In this document: one piece after another, positions 8,579 to 16,849 of the stretch
Layout of the letters: each line of letters opens with the position of its first letter
Position numbering within the stretch: position 1 is the first letter of the stretch
NCBI RefSeq assembly: GCF_004216955.1
Contig: NZ_SGXL01000001.1
Coordinates: 434,001 to 498,000 of the forward strand
DNA length: 64,000 bases
Direction: 5' to 3'
DNA from: Fictibacillus sp. BK138
GTDB lineage: Bacteria; Bacillota; Bacilli; Bacillales; Fictibacillaceae
Notes under the pieces: generated by a model
Seen by the model: the letters and a program-made list of their open reading frames with translations, nothing else
Told to the model about the DNA's origin: nothing
The model's database searches: none
Made by a program: the position numbers and the translations under genes

Positions 8579-9736
8579 TTGAAGAAATTATTTAGTTTGT
8601 CTATTTTTACTTTTGTTTGTTGTATGTTCTTAACGACTACACCTGTTACCGCAGAGACATCCAAAAACCCTGATGTTTTTATTAACGGAAATAAAGTGAA
8701 CTTTGATGATGTTTCCGCAACCATACTTAACGGTCGAACAATGATTCCTGTGCGTAAAGTATCAAAAGTTCTGGCAAATGCCAAAGTTGATTATAAAAAA
8801 GGAAATATTAAGATTCATCATGGCTGGAACTTGATCTCCATGAATGTTGGGAATAAGAAGGTACTTAAAAATGGCAAGTCCCTCATGATGGACGTTGAAC
8901 CTAGAATCTTAAAGAACCGGACGATGGTTCCTCTTCGTTTTATAAGTGAGGCATTTGATGCAAAAGTAAGCTGGAACGGTCAAACGAACGTAGTTTCAAT
9001 TAATAACGAGACCACTATTCCTGTCCTCATGTATCATCATTTTTCAAATACTATTTCTGATGGTAATACCACGATTAAACCAAGTGAATTTAGGGAGCAT
9101 CTTCAAACCTTAAAATCAAAAGGCTATACAACAATTACTGTTGATGAATTGATCAATAATCAAAGAGGGACAGGCATTCTTCCTGAGAATCCGATCCTAA
9201 TTACAATGGACGATGGATACTCTAGTAACTATGAATATGCTTTTCCTATTCTAAAAGAATTAGAGATGAAAGCAACAATTTTTGTAGTAACAGAAGAGAT
9301 GGGGAAGAAAACGTACTATAATCCTCATTTCAGCTGGGAGCAAGCAAAAGAGATGCAGGTTAGCGGCTTTGTAGACATTCAGAGTCATACGAATGATTCA
9401 CATTATAAAGTAGGAAATCGAGCTTTGCTGAGTTCTGCTATAAACGGTGAGGATACATATCAATATGAAGAAAGAATTAGAAAAGATCTATCAAAATCAA
9501 AAGACTTGATCGAGAAGCACTTAGGGAAGGAAAGCCTAGCCTTAGCTTATCCTTATGGTTCTTATAGTGCGACTACTAAAAAGGTTGCAAAAGAAGTTGG
9601 CTTTGAAGCAGCCTTTACCGTAAAAAAAGGACATGTCTATAAAGATTCACCACAATATGAGCTGGACCGGATAAATATTCCGCATGGTTTGAGTGGGAAT
9701 GAAGTCATTCAGTTGATTGAGAGATATGCGTATTAA
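8579..9736 (+). CDS. Secreted polysaccharide deacetylase with copper-amine-oxidase-like stalk domain
   Basis: A 385-residue exported protein. Start is TTG at 8579 with AGAGG 7 bases upstream; the signal peptide is cut near TAE (residue 26). Residues about 32-145 form the stalk domain of the copper amine oxidase N-terminal type, with the paired motifs GRTMIPVRKVSK and NRTMVPLRFISEAFDA. Residues 150-385 form a NodB deacetylase domain with TMDDGYSSN (catalytic Asp and metal Asp), SHTNDSH (metal His residues) and LAYPYGSY. It probably removes acetyl groups from peptidoglycan or a surface glycan, with the stalk domain mediating wall association. Monocistronic by position. Confidence 0.92.
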   Translation: MKKLFSLSIFTFVCCMFLTTTPVTAETSKNPDVFINGNKVNFDDVSATILNGRTMIPVRKVSKVLANAKVDYKKGNIKIHHGWNLISMNVGNKKVLKNGKSLMMDVEPRILKNRTMVPLRFISEAFDAKVSWNGQTNVVSINNETTIPVLMYHHFSNTISDGNTTIKPSEFREHLQTLKSKGYTTITVDELINNQRGTGILPENPILITMDDGYSSNYEYAFPILKELEMKATIFVVTEEMGKKTYYNPHFSWEQAKEMQVSGFVDIQSHTNDSHYKVGNRALLSSAINGEDTYQYEERIRKDLSKSKDLIEKHLGKESLALAYPYGSYSATTKKVAKEVGFEAAFTVKKGHVYKDSPQYELDRINIPHGLSGNEVIQLIERYAY

Positions 9737-9840
9737 TAAAAAGAAGTGGAGTTTAATTAACTTTATATTGGAACTATCATAAATGAAAACACAGTAAGGT
9801 TCATATTTAAAAGATGTAAGAGGAACTTTAGAACAAAAAG

Positions 9841-9882
9841 AGGCGAGACATTAAACATTTGTTTAAAAGCCTGCCTTTTTTT
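9841..9882 (+). terminator. Probable terminator downstream of the deacetylase
   Basis: Outer AGGC/GCCT and inner TTAAAC/GTTTAA stems are followed by seven T residues. The stem is interrupted, so this is only a moderate call. Confidence 0.45.
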
Positions 9883-9897
9883 ATCTCTCACATTATA

Positions 9898-10047
9898 TTA
9901 TTTTAATTGATTGTTTTGAACATACTCAACAGGATAATCCTTAAACGATCCTCTACATTGTTCAATAAGTGGATGAAGTTTATCCTTATTAGTTGAATTT
10001 GGTAGGATTACTGTTAGGAGTGATGTTTGTGAGCATAACCGTCCCAT
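9898..10047 (-). pseudogene. Short ORF, perhaps the C-terminal remnant of a lost gene
   Basis: A 49-residue frame from an ATG at 10047, with AGGT 5 bases upstream, reads like the end of a soluble globular protein (DKLHPLIEQCRGSF). It stops at 9898 and is blocked by a TAG just before the start. The lack of any N-terminal domain suggests a fragment rather than a small gene. I cannot name a parent family. Confidence 0.35.
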
Positions 10048-10118
10048 TGCTACCTAACAAAAAATGGTTTAATATACTAATAAAGTTATTTGATAATATT
10101 GAAATGAGTTGAATAATC

Positions 10119-10868
10119 ATGATGAAAAGTGCGCTTGCTGCAGTGACATTAGTATTTATTCTAAGTGCATGTTCGGAGCAAGAAAAGGCTAACGTACCAG
10201 CTGTGACTAGTAATCAAGCAAGTGAAGATCAAGTGGTTATTAATGATATTACGTACAAATTTCTGTTTGAAAAAGGGTATAAAAAAGATGATGAAATCTT
10301 GAACTATTATAAAGATCAAATTGAAATGTATAGTAATTATATAGATAATGAAATTGGCAACCTGCAAAAAAAGAGATCTGAAGTTATTGTCTTTTTTAAA
10401 AAAGGAAAAGGCTATACATCTTCTGTTCCAGGTTCAATTGATATATATGAGGACGAAGAAGAAGAATTCTACTTAACAGCAGGGGCTTTGTTTAGATCCA
10501 ATTATAAGAATTCTAATGATACAAAAGGTAGTTTTGCACCGCATTATATGATTTCTGAATACTATGCTACTAAATATGAGAGCGAGCAAGAGCCTGAGAA
10601 TCAATTCTATACTACACTTGAGGATGTAGCACAAGCACCGAAAAAATTAGATGTTATCAAATTATGGAATGATCAAGCGTTTTTACATACCTATACGTCT
10701 AATTGGGATGACTATATAGACAGTATATCTTTTGTAGATTATCTGATGAAAACCTATGGTAAAGAGAAGACGTTAAAATTAATTTCGTACAATGATAATG
10801 AATCCATACGTAAGATATTTGGAAAGGATCTTGTTGAATTAATAGAAGCTTGGAAAGTGTCCAAATGA
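10119..10868 (+). CDS. Lipoprotein, possible peptidase-MA-like fold
   Basis: A 249-residue lipoprotein with a short signal sequence and lipobox LSAC near residue 18. The C-terminal third has the pattern SFVDYLMKTYGKEK followed by a short loop and FGKDLVELIEAW. This resembles the end of MA-clan-like peptidase or TPR-collagenase-type lipoproteins. No HExxH zinc motif is visible, so catalysis is doubtful. The ribosome binding site is weak; ATG at 10119 or 10122 are equally possible. Function unknown. Confidence 0.75.
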   Translation: MMKSALAAVTLVFILSACSEQEKANVPAVTSNQASEDQVVINDITYKFLFEKGYKKDDEILNYYKDQIEMYSNYIDNEIGNLQKKRSEVIVFFKKGKGYTSSVPGSIDIYEDEEEEFYLTAGALFRSNYKNSNDTKGSFAPHYMISEYYATKYESEQEPENQFYTTLEDVAQAPKKLDVIKLWNDQAFLHTYTSNWDDYIDSISFVDYLMKTYGKEKTLKLISYNDNESIRKIFGKDLVELIEAWKVSK

Positions 10869-10945
10869 AGATTGAACTGAAACTTTCTATTTTAATCAGC
10901 GTATAATATTTAGCGATTATAACTGAGAAGATAGAAGGTTTTTTT

Positions 10946-11056
10946 GTGAAACGAAAAAAGAAAATAGCAAAGGTCTTCTTATGGGGAACTTTATTAACAC
11001 TTTTCTTATGGCTGTTGCTCATTTTGGTCATCGTCACCATTTGGATTATATTTTAA
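10946..11056 (+). CDS. Tiny single-helix membrane protein (36 aa)
   Basis: GTG at 10946 with GAAGGT 7 to 8 bases upstream. The product starts MKRKKKIAKV and continues as one long hydrophobic helix rich in Leu, Ile, Val and Trp to its end. The positive-inside rule predicts a cytoplasmic N-terminus. It follows the lipoprotein gene by 77 bases. Confidence 0.5.
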   Translation: MKRKKKIAKVFLWGTLLTLFLWLLLILVIVTIWIIF

Positions 11057-11081
11057 AAGGGAAGCACGGGACGGTTACCAT

Positions 11082-11100
11082 GTTCTATGAGTCAAACAAC
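11082..11100. repeat. Solitary unit of the TCTATGAGTCAAA repeat
   Basis: One unit matching the core of arrays A1 and A2 (TTCTATGAGTCAAACAAC) stands alone just before the 5'-nucleotidase remnant. Confidence 0.6.
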
Positions 11101-11135
11101 ATACTCAATAACAGTGTATGTTCCATCCTCATTCT

Positions 11136-11188
11136 AAACTTCATACCAGACACATGAAGAAGGCCGCAATACTCTTTACGTGATTGCT
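11136..11188 (-). pseudogene. Decayed fragment of a 5'-nucleotidase gene
   Basis: On the minus strand this reads KEYCGLLHVSGMKF, matching KEHGGFLHVSGMKF in the intact 5'-nucleotidase (DNA about 6545-6600). Similarity extends a few codons upstream (QS.KE) to an in-frame stop and then fades on both sides. It is a remnant of a second nucleotidase gene or of a partial duplication. Confidence 0.75.
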
Positions 11189-11202
11189 ACATACACTTGG
11201 TC

Positions 11203-11244
11203 TTTGTAAATAAACCCGGAATAAATTCCAGGTTTATTTACAAA
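11203..11244. terminator. Perfect hairpin after the glycosidase-like gene
   Basis: A 13-bp stem (TTTGTAAATAAAC with GTTTATTTACAAA) plus inner GGAAT/ATTCC pairing lies 7 bases beyond the stop at 11251. No clear U-tail follows on either strand, so it may act as an mRNA end or processing hairpin. Confidence 0.6.
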
Positions 11245-11250
11245 GTTAAC

Positions 11251-13014
11251 TTATTGAAGGTTATGCTTTTCAGTGATTAGATGGCGTGTAAATTTAATTG
11301 TACGACCATCTTCATCTTCAAATAGGGCATATTCTTTAACAGGCTGTACCACAACATTATCGAGAGTCAGTGTTTCGTTATAAGCTGTCTTCGCTGTCAA
11401 TGTAATGGTGTGTTTTCCAGTTGTAAGATAGTTCACTCTGTTTAAGTTTACTAAAGTAAGGTACTTGTTCGCAGCTGAAACATCTGTTGAACTTACTTTT
11501 CGTCCATCAATCTTTAAATCTACTTTTAGCTCACCGCCTAACGCTGGTGCTTTTTCAAGTGCACCATAGATGAGGTATAAAACTTGTTTATCAATGTTTA
11601 CTTCCTTTTGAATTGTATCCCCGTTGGTTAATTTTACGATTTTGTTGCTGAAAAGTGCATCGCCAGTCCATGCGCTTTCTGGTGTTTCGATAGCGGGGCT
11701 GCCGTTCTTCACGGTGAACGATTCAGCTTCATGGATGGTTGATGTGTGTCTTTCTTTTGTTTTAACGTTAAACGTCTCCATGGCTTCAGGCATTTGTTGA
11801 ATTGACTGAATCGACATTAACGCTTCAATCGTGGATTCTGCTCCAGAGTTCATGTTCACTTTTCCGGTCACACCGTTTAATCCGTCATAGCCTCTGCCTG
11901 TTTTTGGATCATACATCTGGAAGTTCGCGTCATTGTTGCCAGTGTACCAAGAGGCAGCGATTCCCGCATATTGTGCGTATTTTTTCTCATTTGTTGCGTG
12001 GTAAAGTTCAGTAAAAGCTTGTGTCAGCATGTTTACACCGTATGCGATTTGCTCATCTTTTGTTGGTGTTGGTGCCATCTCTTTGATCATGCCTGTCACA
12101 AGAATGTGAGTGAAAAGCTGATCGGCTTCTTGCTGTGCTGATTCGACCCACTCTTCTTTGTTTAGTAGATTGCCAGCTTTAGCGAGAGCCATGGATTGTC
12201 CGCTGCCCCAAGCATGCCAAAGAGTAGGGGAGCCGTCCCAGTCGAGGTGAGCACCGAACGGATATTTTGTGTAGGATCCGAACTGATACTCCGATAAACC
12301 TTTTCCGAGCTTTAACATCGAATTTTTTACTAAGTGATTTTTCTCCGCTTCATAAAATTCTGAGAGACCGAGTAATGCATTGGACATCGCGTCAAAACCG
12401 CCGATCCAAGCAGGAATCTTGTAGCCATTAACTATGTTATACTCTCCATATTTTTCGTTCACTTTCTTTTGTAAGGCATTGTTCGCTAGTAGGAAACTTT
12501 CTTTTAGTTCGTTTGCATAAGCAGGGTCCGTTTCGGAAAATACTTTATAGCCATGGCCGATCGACCACATCGCTCTTGCAGCCCACCAGTCAAAAGACTT
12601 CTTGCTCGTCGGACCGTCTGTGTTAATCGAATAGTCGTCAAAAATAAAGTTATAAAATTCTCCATCATCCGTTTGCATGTACATGACAAAGTTTAAAGCT
12701 TTCTTTGCTTTTTCTAGGGATGTACTGTCCCTTGTTTGTTCGTAGTGATTCAAATACACAACAGCCGCCCGTGCCACATCATCCACACAAGCAATTCCTT
12801 CGTCCGCATCATCCACCCATTCGTAATTGGGATACTCAGAATAAATGTGTGTAATCAGCATCTCTTTACCGTCAATCGTGACCTCTTCATTTAAAAAATC
12901 CAGGTGGTCTAGGTTTACTAGAGAGGTTTGAGTTTCTGCTGCCTCTGACTGAGTTGGAAACACAATTGAAACCATAAGAATGAATGCGAGTGCAATCTGA
13001 AAATACTTCTGCAT
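11251..13014 (-). CDS. Secreted six-hairpin glycosidase-like protein with C-terminal beta domain
   Basis: A 587-residue exported protein with a signal peptide cut near SEA (residue 25). Residues about 50-400 have the alternating helix pattern of an (alpha/alpha)6 barrel, with Trp- and Asp-rich turns such as WVDDADEGIACVDD, KSFDWWAARAMWSIGHG, HLDWDGSPTLWHAWGSGQ and NSGAESTIEAL. These are typical of glycoside hydrolases or lyases acting on polysaccharides. The last 150 residues look like a carbohydrate-binding beta-sandwich. No exact GH family can be named. A cre-like site just before the ribosome binding site suggests glucose repression by CcpA, consistent with a role in polymer breakdown. Confidence 0.8.
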   Translation of the reverse strand: MQKYFQIALAFILMVSIVFPTQSEAAETQTSLVNLDHLDFLNEEVTIDGKEMLITHIYSEYPNYEWVDDADEGIACVDDVARAAVVYLNHYEQTRDSTSLEKAKKALNFVMYMQTDDGEFYNFIFDDYSINTDGPTSKKSFDWWAARAMWSIGHGYKVFSETDPAYANELKESFLLANNALQKKVNEKYGEYNIVNGYKIPAWIGGFDAMSNALLGLSEFYEAEKNHLVKNSMLKLGKGLSEYQFGSYTKYPFGAHLDWDGSPTLWHAWGSGQSMALAKAGNLLNKEEWVESAQQEADQLFTHILVTGMIKEMAPTPTKDEQIAYGVNMLTQAFTELYHATNEKKYAQYAGIAASWYTGNNDANFQMYDPKTGRGYDGLNGVTGKVNMNSGAESTIEALMSIQSIQQMPEAMETFNVKTKERHTSTIHEAESFTVKNGSPAIETPESAWTGDALFSNKIVKLTNGDTIQKEVNIDKQVLYLIYGALEKAPALGGELKVDLKIDGRKVSSTDVSAANKYLTLVNLNRVNYLTTGKHTITLTAKTAYNETLTLDNVVVQPVKEYALFEDEDGRTIKFTRHLITEKHNLQ

Positions 13015-13028
13015 CTTTTTCCCCTTTC

Positions 13029-13044
13029 ATGTAAGCGTTTTAAT
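13029..13044. promoter_or_regulatory. Probable cre (CcpA) site
   Basis: ATGTAAGCGTTTTAAT fits the cre consensus WTGNAARCGNWWWCAW except for A in place of C near the end. It lies 15-30 bases before the start of the glycosidase-like gene. Confidence 0.6.
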
Positions 13045-13226
13045 TACATTATTACATGACGAATTATTTTATCAAGTTACAAATGAGTTTTGTCATGAAG
13101 TTGGTTACATGTGCCTAAAGAAAAATGTCTTAACTAAAACAAAAGTAATAGATGAATAGTTATTGACCGCAGGAAGCAATAAAAGGAAAATAAAAGTAAT
13201 AGAAGTACTTGAAAGAGGTTAGCATC

Positions 13227-13649
13227 ATGTCTATGGACACTTTGGATAAAATCTTTACAGGTTTACTATTTCTTCTCACGGCACTTCCATTTATCATGTT
13301 TATAATTATTAAGTGGAAAAAAAGAGAATATTATTATTACATTGCCTTAATTAATGTTTCTCTTATTATTTTTACATTTACAATACCGGTGTTGCTTCTA
13401 ATCTTTGAAATCGAGGTGTGGCCGGCACTTCACAAACCTTTCTGGATTTTCGTCACATTAATCCTTCCGCTAATCATAATTATCCTGCATACTTACATGG
13501 TAATTTTAGTGAAGAGGGATATGTTTATCGTAAGACTTGATAAGATAGAGAGGCTTGAGGTTTTAATTTCACGCAATGATCCGAGAGCCTTAGCTGCCTT
13601 GTTTTGGGTGATAAGCGTCTATTCGCATGTAAAAAAACTTTTAGAATAG
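13227..13649 (+). CDS. Membrane protein of unknown function
   Basis: A 140-residue protein with three predicted transmembrane helices (about 8-27, 36-62 and 70-95) and a basic cytoplasmic tail of about 40 residues. ATG 13227 has AGAGG 8 bases upstream; a TTG at 13209 lies upstream of that site and is unlikely. It precedes the TrmB regulator by 59 bases. Confidence 0.6.
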   Translation: MSMDTLDKIFTGLLFLLTALPFIMFIIIKWKKREYYYYIALINVSLIIFTFTIPVLLLIFEIEVWPALHKPFWIFVTLILPLIIIILHTYMVILVKRDMFIVRLDKIERLEVLISRNDPRALAALFWVISVYSHVKKLLE

Positions 13650-13708
13650 TACATAATTGTTTTAAGATAGTGTGAGGAAAATTATAGATGTAATTTTTAG
13701 GAGGAACC

Positions 13709-14467
13709 ATGTTACAAAAATTCGGTTTTTCACAATATGAGAGTCAGGTGTTCGAAGTTCTCGCATCGAGTGAGGAACCAATGGACGCGACGAACATCGT
13801 TAAATATTCGGGTGTACCGAAATCAAAAATATATGAAGTGCTCACGCGCATGATCGAAAAAGGGATGGTGTTGGATTCCGTTTCAGAGAAGAAGAAGCTG
13901 TATTCTGCGTTGCCATTGTCCATCGTGATCGAAAAGTTAACGACGGAATTTCAGGAAAACGTGGAGCAGTTAAAAACGAGCACGTCAAAAAGAAAGTTTT
14001 ATGATGAACACGTCTGGAGTCTGAAAGTTGATTCATCGATTCGTGCGCAGACGAAGCAGATTTTGCAAGCGGCAGAGAAATCGATCAAGGTTTCCGCTTG
14101 GCAGGATGATGTGCGTGATTACTTACACATCCTTGAGGAAAAAGAAAAGCAGGGGGTCGATGTGGAACTCCTTGTGGTCGGAGAGTTGGAGTCTTCGTTA
14201 AAGAATGTACATATCCTGATTCCAGCACAGGAGCATCATTCGTTAGAACGCTTTCGATTAGTTGTTGTGGATGAGGAAGAAGTGATTTTTGCCGGAGTGG
14301 AAAGTGAATTTTGGCAAGCGTTGAAAACAAAATCTCGGCCATTTATTAAAGTTTTTATCGAGTTCTTTTACCATGATGTGGCTTTAGCGAAAATCAATGA
14401 GAAGCACTCTGATCTGTTGATGAATGATGAAGAAATAAGAAGTGTTCTGATGAAATTGAGATACTAA
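13709..14467 (+). CDS. TrmB-family transcriptional regulator
   Basis: A 252-residue regulator. The N-terminal winged helix (about 1-70) reads FGFSQYESQVFEVL and VPKSKIYEVLTRMIEKGMV, the standard TrmB DNA-binding pattern. A coiled stretch follows (about 75-95), then an effector domain of the phospholipase-D-like type seen in TrmB sugar sensors (about 110-200). AGGAGGAACC precedes the ATG. TrmB proteins usually sense sugars. Neighbouring genes do not reveal a clear target, though the six-hairpin glycosidase gene lies divergently upstream. Terminator follows. Confidence 0.85.
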   Translation: MLQKFGFSQYESQVFEVLASSEEPMDATNIVKYSGVPKSKIYEVLTRMIEKGMVLDSVSEKKKLYSALPLSIVIEKLTTEFQENVEQLKTSTSKRKFYDEHVWSLKVDSSIRAQTKQILQAAEKSIKVSAWQDDVRDYLHILEEKEKQGVDVELLVVGELESSLKNVHILIPAQEHHSLERFRLVVVDEEEVIFAGVESEFWQALKTKSRPFIKVFIEFFYHDVALAKINEKHSDLLMNDEEIRSVLMKLRY

Positions 14468-14475
14468 ATGAAGAG

Positions 14476-14526
14476 GGAATGAACTAAGAGGGTACTTTAG
14501 TTCATTCCTTTTTTGTTAAATAGATT
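14476..14526 (+). terminator. Terminator of the TrmB gene
   Basis: GGAATGAACTAA pairs with TTTAGTTCATTCC and is followed by TTTTTTG, starting 8 bases after the stop codon. Confidence 0.92.
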
Positions 14527-14690
14527 CTATGAACCAAAACGAAGAGTCTATGAACCGAAATGTCAGGTCTATGAGTCAAAATCGTGAGTCTATGGGTCGA
14601 AATGTAACTTCTATGAACCAATCAAAATTCTATGAGCCAAAACAAAGGGTCTATGAGTCAAACCGGCCTTCCAATGAGTCAAACCCGAGG
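14524..14690. repeat. Array A2: ~21-nt units with core TCTATGAGTCAAA
   Basis: Eight units, seven of them exactly 21 bases and one of 19, share the core of array A1 (TCTATGAACCAAA, TCTATGAGTCAAA, TCTATGGGTCGAA). They lie between the TrmB terminator and the convergent deoD stop codon. The variable half of each unit differs between units. Confidence 0.88.
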
Positions 14691-14735
14691 AATATAAAAA
14701 GGGCATAACTGATAACAGTCATGTCCTTTACATTA

Positions 14736-15446
14736 TTATTGTTCTGAACTAACTACTTCCAACGCCATCTCGATCATGTCATTAAACGTTGTTTGACGCT
14801 CTTCTGCTGAAGTTTCTTCACCTGTAAAGATGTGATCACTTACTGTCAGGATCGAAAGTGCGTTCACTCCGTATTTCGCTGCGATTGAGTACAATGCTGT
14901 TGTCTCCATCTCTACAGCTAGTACGCCGTTTTCAGCTAATTTTTTTACGATATCCATGCTGTCACGGTAGAACAGGTCAGCCGTTAACACGTTACCAGCT
15001 TTGATTTTCAAGCCTTTTTCTGTTCCAGCTTCATACGCTTTTTTCAATAGATCGAAGTTTGCGCATGGTGCGAAGTCGATTCCTGGGAACGCTAGGTGGT
15101 TCATGCGTGAATCTGTAGATGCTGTCATCGCTAGGATCACGTCACGAACTTTAACGTCTTGTTGGATCGCGCCACATGTTCCAACACGGATTAAGTTTTT
15201 CACACCATATTCACGGATGAGTTCGTTTGCGTAAATCCCGATCGATGGAATCCCCATGCCTGTCCCTTGTACAGATACGCGCTTTCCTTTGTATGTTCCA
15301 GTGAACCCAAGCATTCCGCGTACTTCGTTGTAGCAAGTTACATCTTCTAAAAATGTTTCTGCGATATATTTTGCACGAAGCGGATCTCCTGGTAATAGAA
15401 TGCTTTCTGCAATTTCACCTTGTTTTGCACCAATATGAATACTCAT
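14736..15446 (-). CDS. deoD: Purine-nucleoside phosphorylase DeoD
   Basis: A 236-residue enzyme that splits purine nucleosides with phosphate to free base and (deoxy)ribose-1-phosphate in salvage. It matches DeoD along its length: [27 protein letters not shown], phosphate-site GTCGAI, substrate-site VEMETTALY and SDHIFTGE. The start at 15446 fits the family; the frame continues upstream to 15491 but those residues are not in the family. The local ribosome binding site is weak (GGTGGA), while a strong AGGAGGTGA lies 41 bases upstream beyond an 8-bp hairpin, which may bring it close. It follows a PbuE-like purine pump gene on the same strand with a 93-base gap. Confidence 0.95.
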   Translation of the reverse strand: MSIHIGAKQGEIAESILLPGDPLRAKYIAETFLEDVTCYNEVRGMLGFTGTYKGKRVSVQGTGMGIPSIGIYANELIREYGVKNLIRVGTCGAIQQDVKVRDVILAMTASTDSRMNHLAFPGIDFAPCANFDLLKKAYEAGTEKGLKIKAGNVLTADLFYRDSMDIVKKLAENGVLAVEMETTALYSIAAKYGVNALSILTVSDHIFTGEETSAEERQTTFNDMIEMALEVVSSEQ

Positions 15447-15453
15447 TTGTCCA

Positions 15454-15496
15454 CCGTTACAACCCGTAATTGGTAGCTGTAACGGTTTCACCTCCT
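15454..15496 (-). promoter_or_regulatory. Hairpin that may dock a distant Shine-Dalgarno sequence onto deoD
   Basis: The strong site AGGAGGTGA (15488-15496) has no start codon at a usual distance. A perfect 8-bp inverted repeat (CCGTTACA/TGTAACGG, plus-strand 15454-15461 and 15478-15485, 16-base loop) lies between it and the deoD ATG. Looping out these 32 bases reduces the spacing from 41 to 9 bases. Confidence 0.55.
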
Positions 15497-15539
15497 CAGA
15501 ATTTTTTATCTCTCATTATCATGCCATAGTTTTACGAGA

Positions 15540-16709
15540 CTAGCTAATGGTATGGGCAGTTCTCTCAGAACGCTCTTTTTTTGTCATGGAAAGAACGGCT
15601 GCACCTAATGCCAGTATGACCAAAAATCCGCCAACTGTTGCATTCATCTCTACAGATGCCTGTTCAATCACGATTCCGCCGATCATCGATCCAAATGCAA
15701 TGCCGAAGTGCAGCGCAGAGTTGTTTAGACTTTGCTGAATATCGGATGTCTCGGGAGCAGATTCAATAAGATAACTCTGCATCGCTGGCGTGATTGCCCA
15801 GCTGAGCATGCTCCAAATGATCATGACCACTAAAAATAGCGGAAACGCAAACGTTGTATATGGAATCATAAAGATTGAGATGCCAAAAATGATGGTAACG
15901 CCTAAAATTGTAGGTTTCGTGCCGAACCGGTCAGCAAGCATGCCGCCGAATCCGCCACCAAATACCGCTGCCACACCGAATATCAAGTATACAATACTTA
16001 CCCATGTACCGTTTAGTCCGAGTGCCGTTTTTAAAAATGGTGTGAGATAGCCGTATAGCGTAAGATGTCCGGCCAGGAACAGGAATGATGTTAGTTGAGC
16101 AAACAATACGGTTCGGTCTTTCAGCGTGCTTAGCTGTTGTTTAATTGGGATTGCCGGTTTTGGTTCGATGCGTCCCATAAAGAAATACACACCGACCATT
16201 GATAATAACGTTAGTACCGCGATAAAGATAAATGGAGCGCGCCAACCGAATACATTTCCAAGCATTAACCCGATTGGAATGCCGAGTACAAGCGATGCGC
16301 TGATTCCCATGAAGACCACACCGATCGCACGGGCCCGGTATTTTTCTTCAACTATATTGGAAGCGATCGTCACACATAAAACGACGAGCAATGAACCACT
16401 GGCTGCTGATAAAATCCGAGCGAGTAACAACATCGTATAACTAGGACTCACGATTGCAAGGATGTTTCCTGCTAAAAATACGATAAGAGAGATAAGGGTT
16501 AACCGTTTTCTCTCGATTTTAGCAGTCATCGTCAGCAAGATTGGTGCAGCAATCGCAAATACTAGTGAAAAAATCGTGATGAGGAATCCAGCTTTTCCGA
16601 AATTCACCCCAAGATCCTCTGCCACTAAGTCTAGAATCCCGCCTATAATCAATTCGACCATTCCGACAACAAACGAAACAATCGTTAATAAGTAAACACG
16701 TTTATTCAC
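15540..16709 (-). CDS. MFS efflux transporter, PbuE (YdhL)-like purine pump
   Basis: A 389-residue, 12-helix MFS protein of the DHA1 group. Stretches recall Bacillus PbuE, which exports hypoxanthine and adenine: TAKIERKRL, YRARAIGVVFMG, LAGHLTLYGYLTPFL and SDIQQSLNNSAL. The next gene on the strand is deoD, which releases free purine bases, so a base-efflux role is sensible. Substrate is not proven; other DHA1 members export drugs or arabinose. Unlike B. subtilis pbuE I see no purine riboswitch upstream. Instead an inverted repeat at 16733-16756 may bind a repressor. Confidence 0.82.
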   Translation of the reverse strand: MNKRVYLLTIVSFVVGMVELIIGGILDLVAEDLGVNFGKAGFLITIFSLVFAIAAPILLTMTAKIERKRLTLISLIVFLAGNILAIVSPSYTMLLLARILSAASGSLLVVLCVTIASNIVEEKYRARAIGVVFMGISASLVLGIPIGLMLGNVFGWRAPFIFIAVLTLLSMVGVYFFMGRIEPKPAIPIKQQLSTLKDRTVLFAQLTSFLFLAGHLTLYGYLTPFLKTALGLNGTWVSIVYLIFGVAAVFGGGFGGMLADRFGTKPTILGVTIIFGISIFMIPYTTFAFPLFLVVMIIWSMLSWAITPAMQSYLIESAPETSDIQQSLNNSALHFGIAFGSMIGGIVIEQASVEMNATVGGFLVILALGAAVLSMTKKERSERTAHTIS

Positions 16710-16732
16710 GTTTATCTACCTTCTTTCAAAAA

Positions 16733-16756
16733 AAGTAACCACTGTAATGGTAACTT
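16733..16756. promoter_or_regulatory. Inverted repeat, likely operator of the MFS gene
   Basis: AAGTAACC (16733-16740) and GGTAACTT (16749-16756) form an inverted repeat with one mismatched pair around 8 bases, 23 bases upstream of the MFS start. The TTACC/GGTTA pattern resembles operators of winged-helix MarR/HxlR regulators. Confidence 0.45.
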
Positions 16757-16849
16757 ATTTACGAAAGTGTATCAATATCAATTTTTAGGCAACTTTTGTA
16801 AAAGAATACGGTTTGCAGAAGTTATAATGAAAAGTAGGAGATAAAAGCG

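Noticed and set aside
16710-16849. Purine riboswitch upstream of the PbuE-like gene
   Set aside because: The conserved aptamer elements could not be found; only an inverted repeat is visible.
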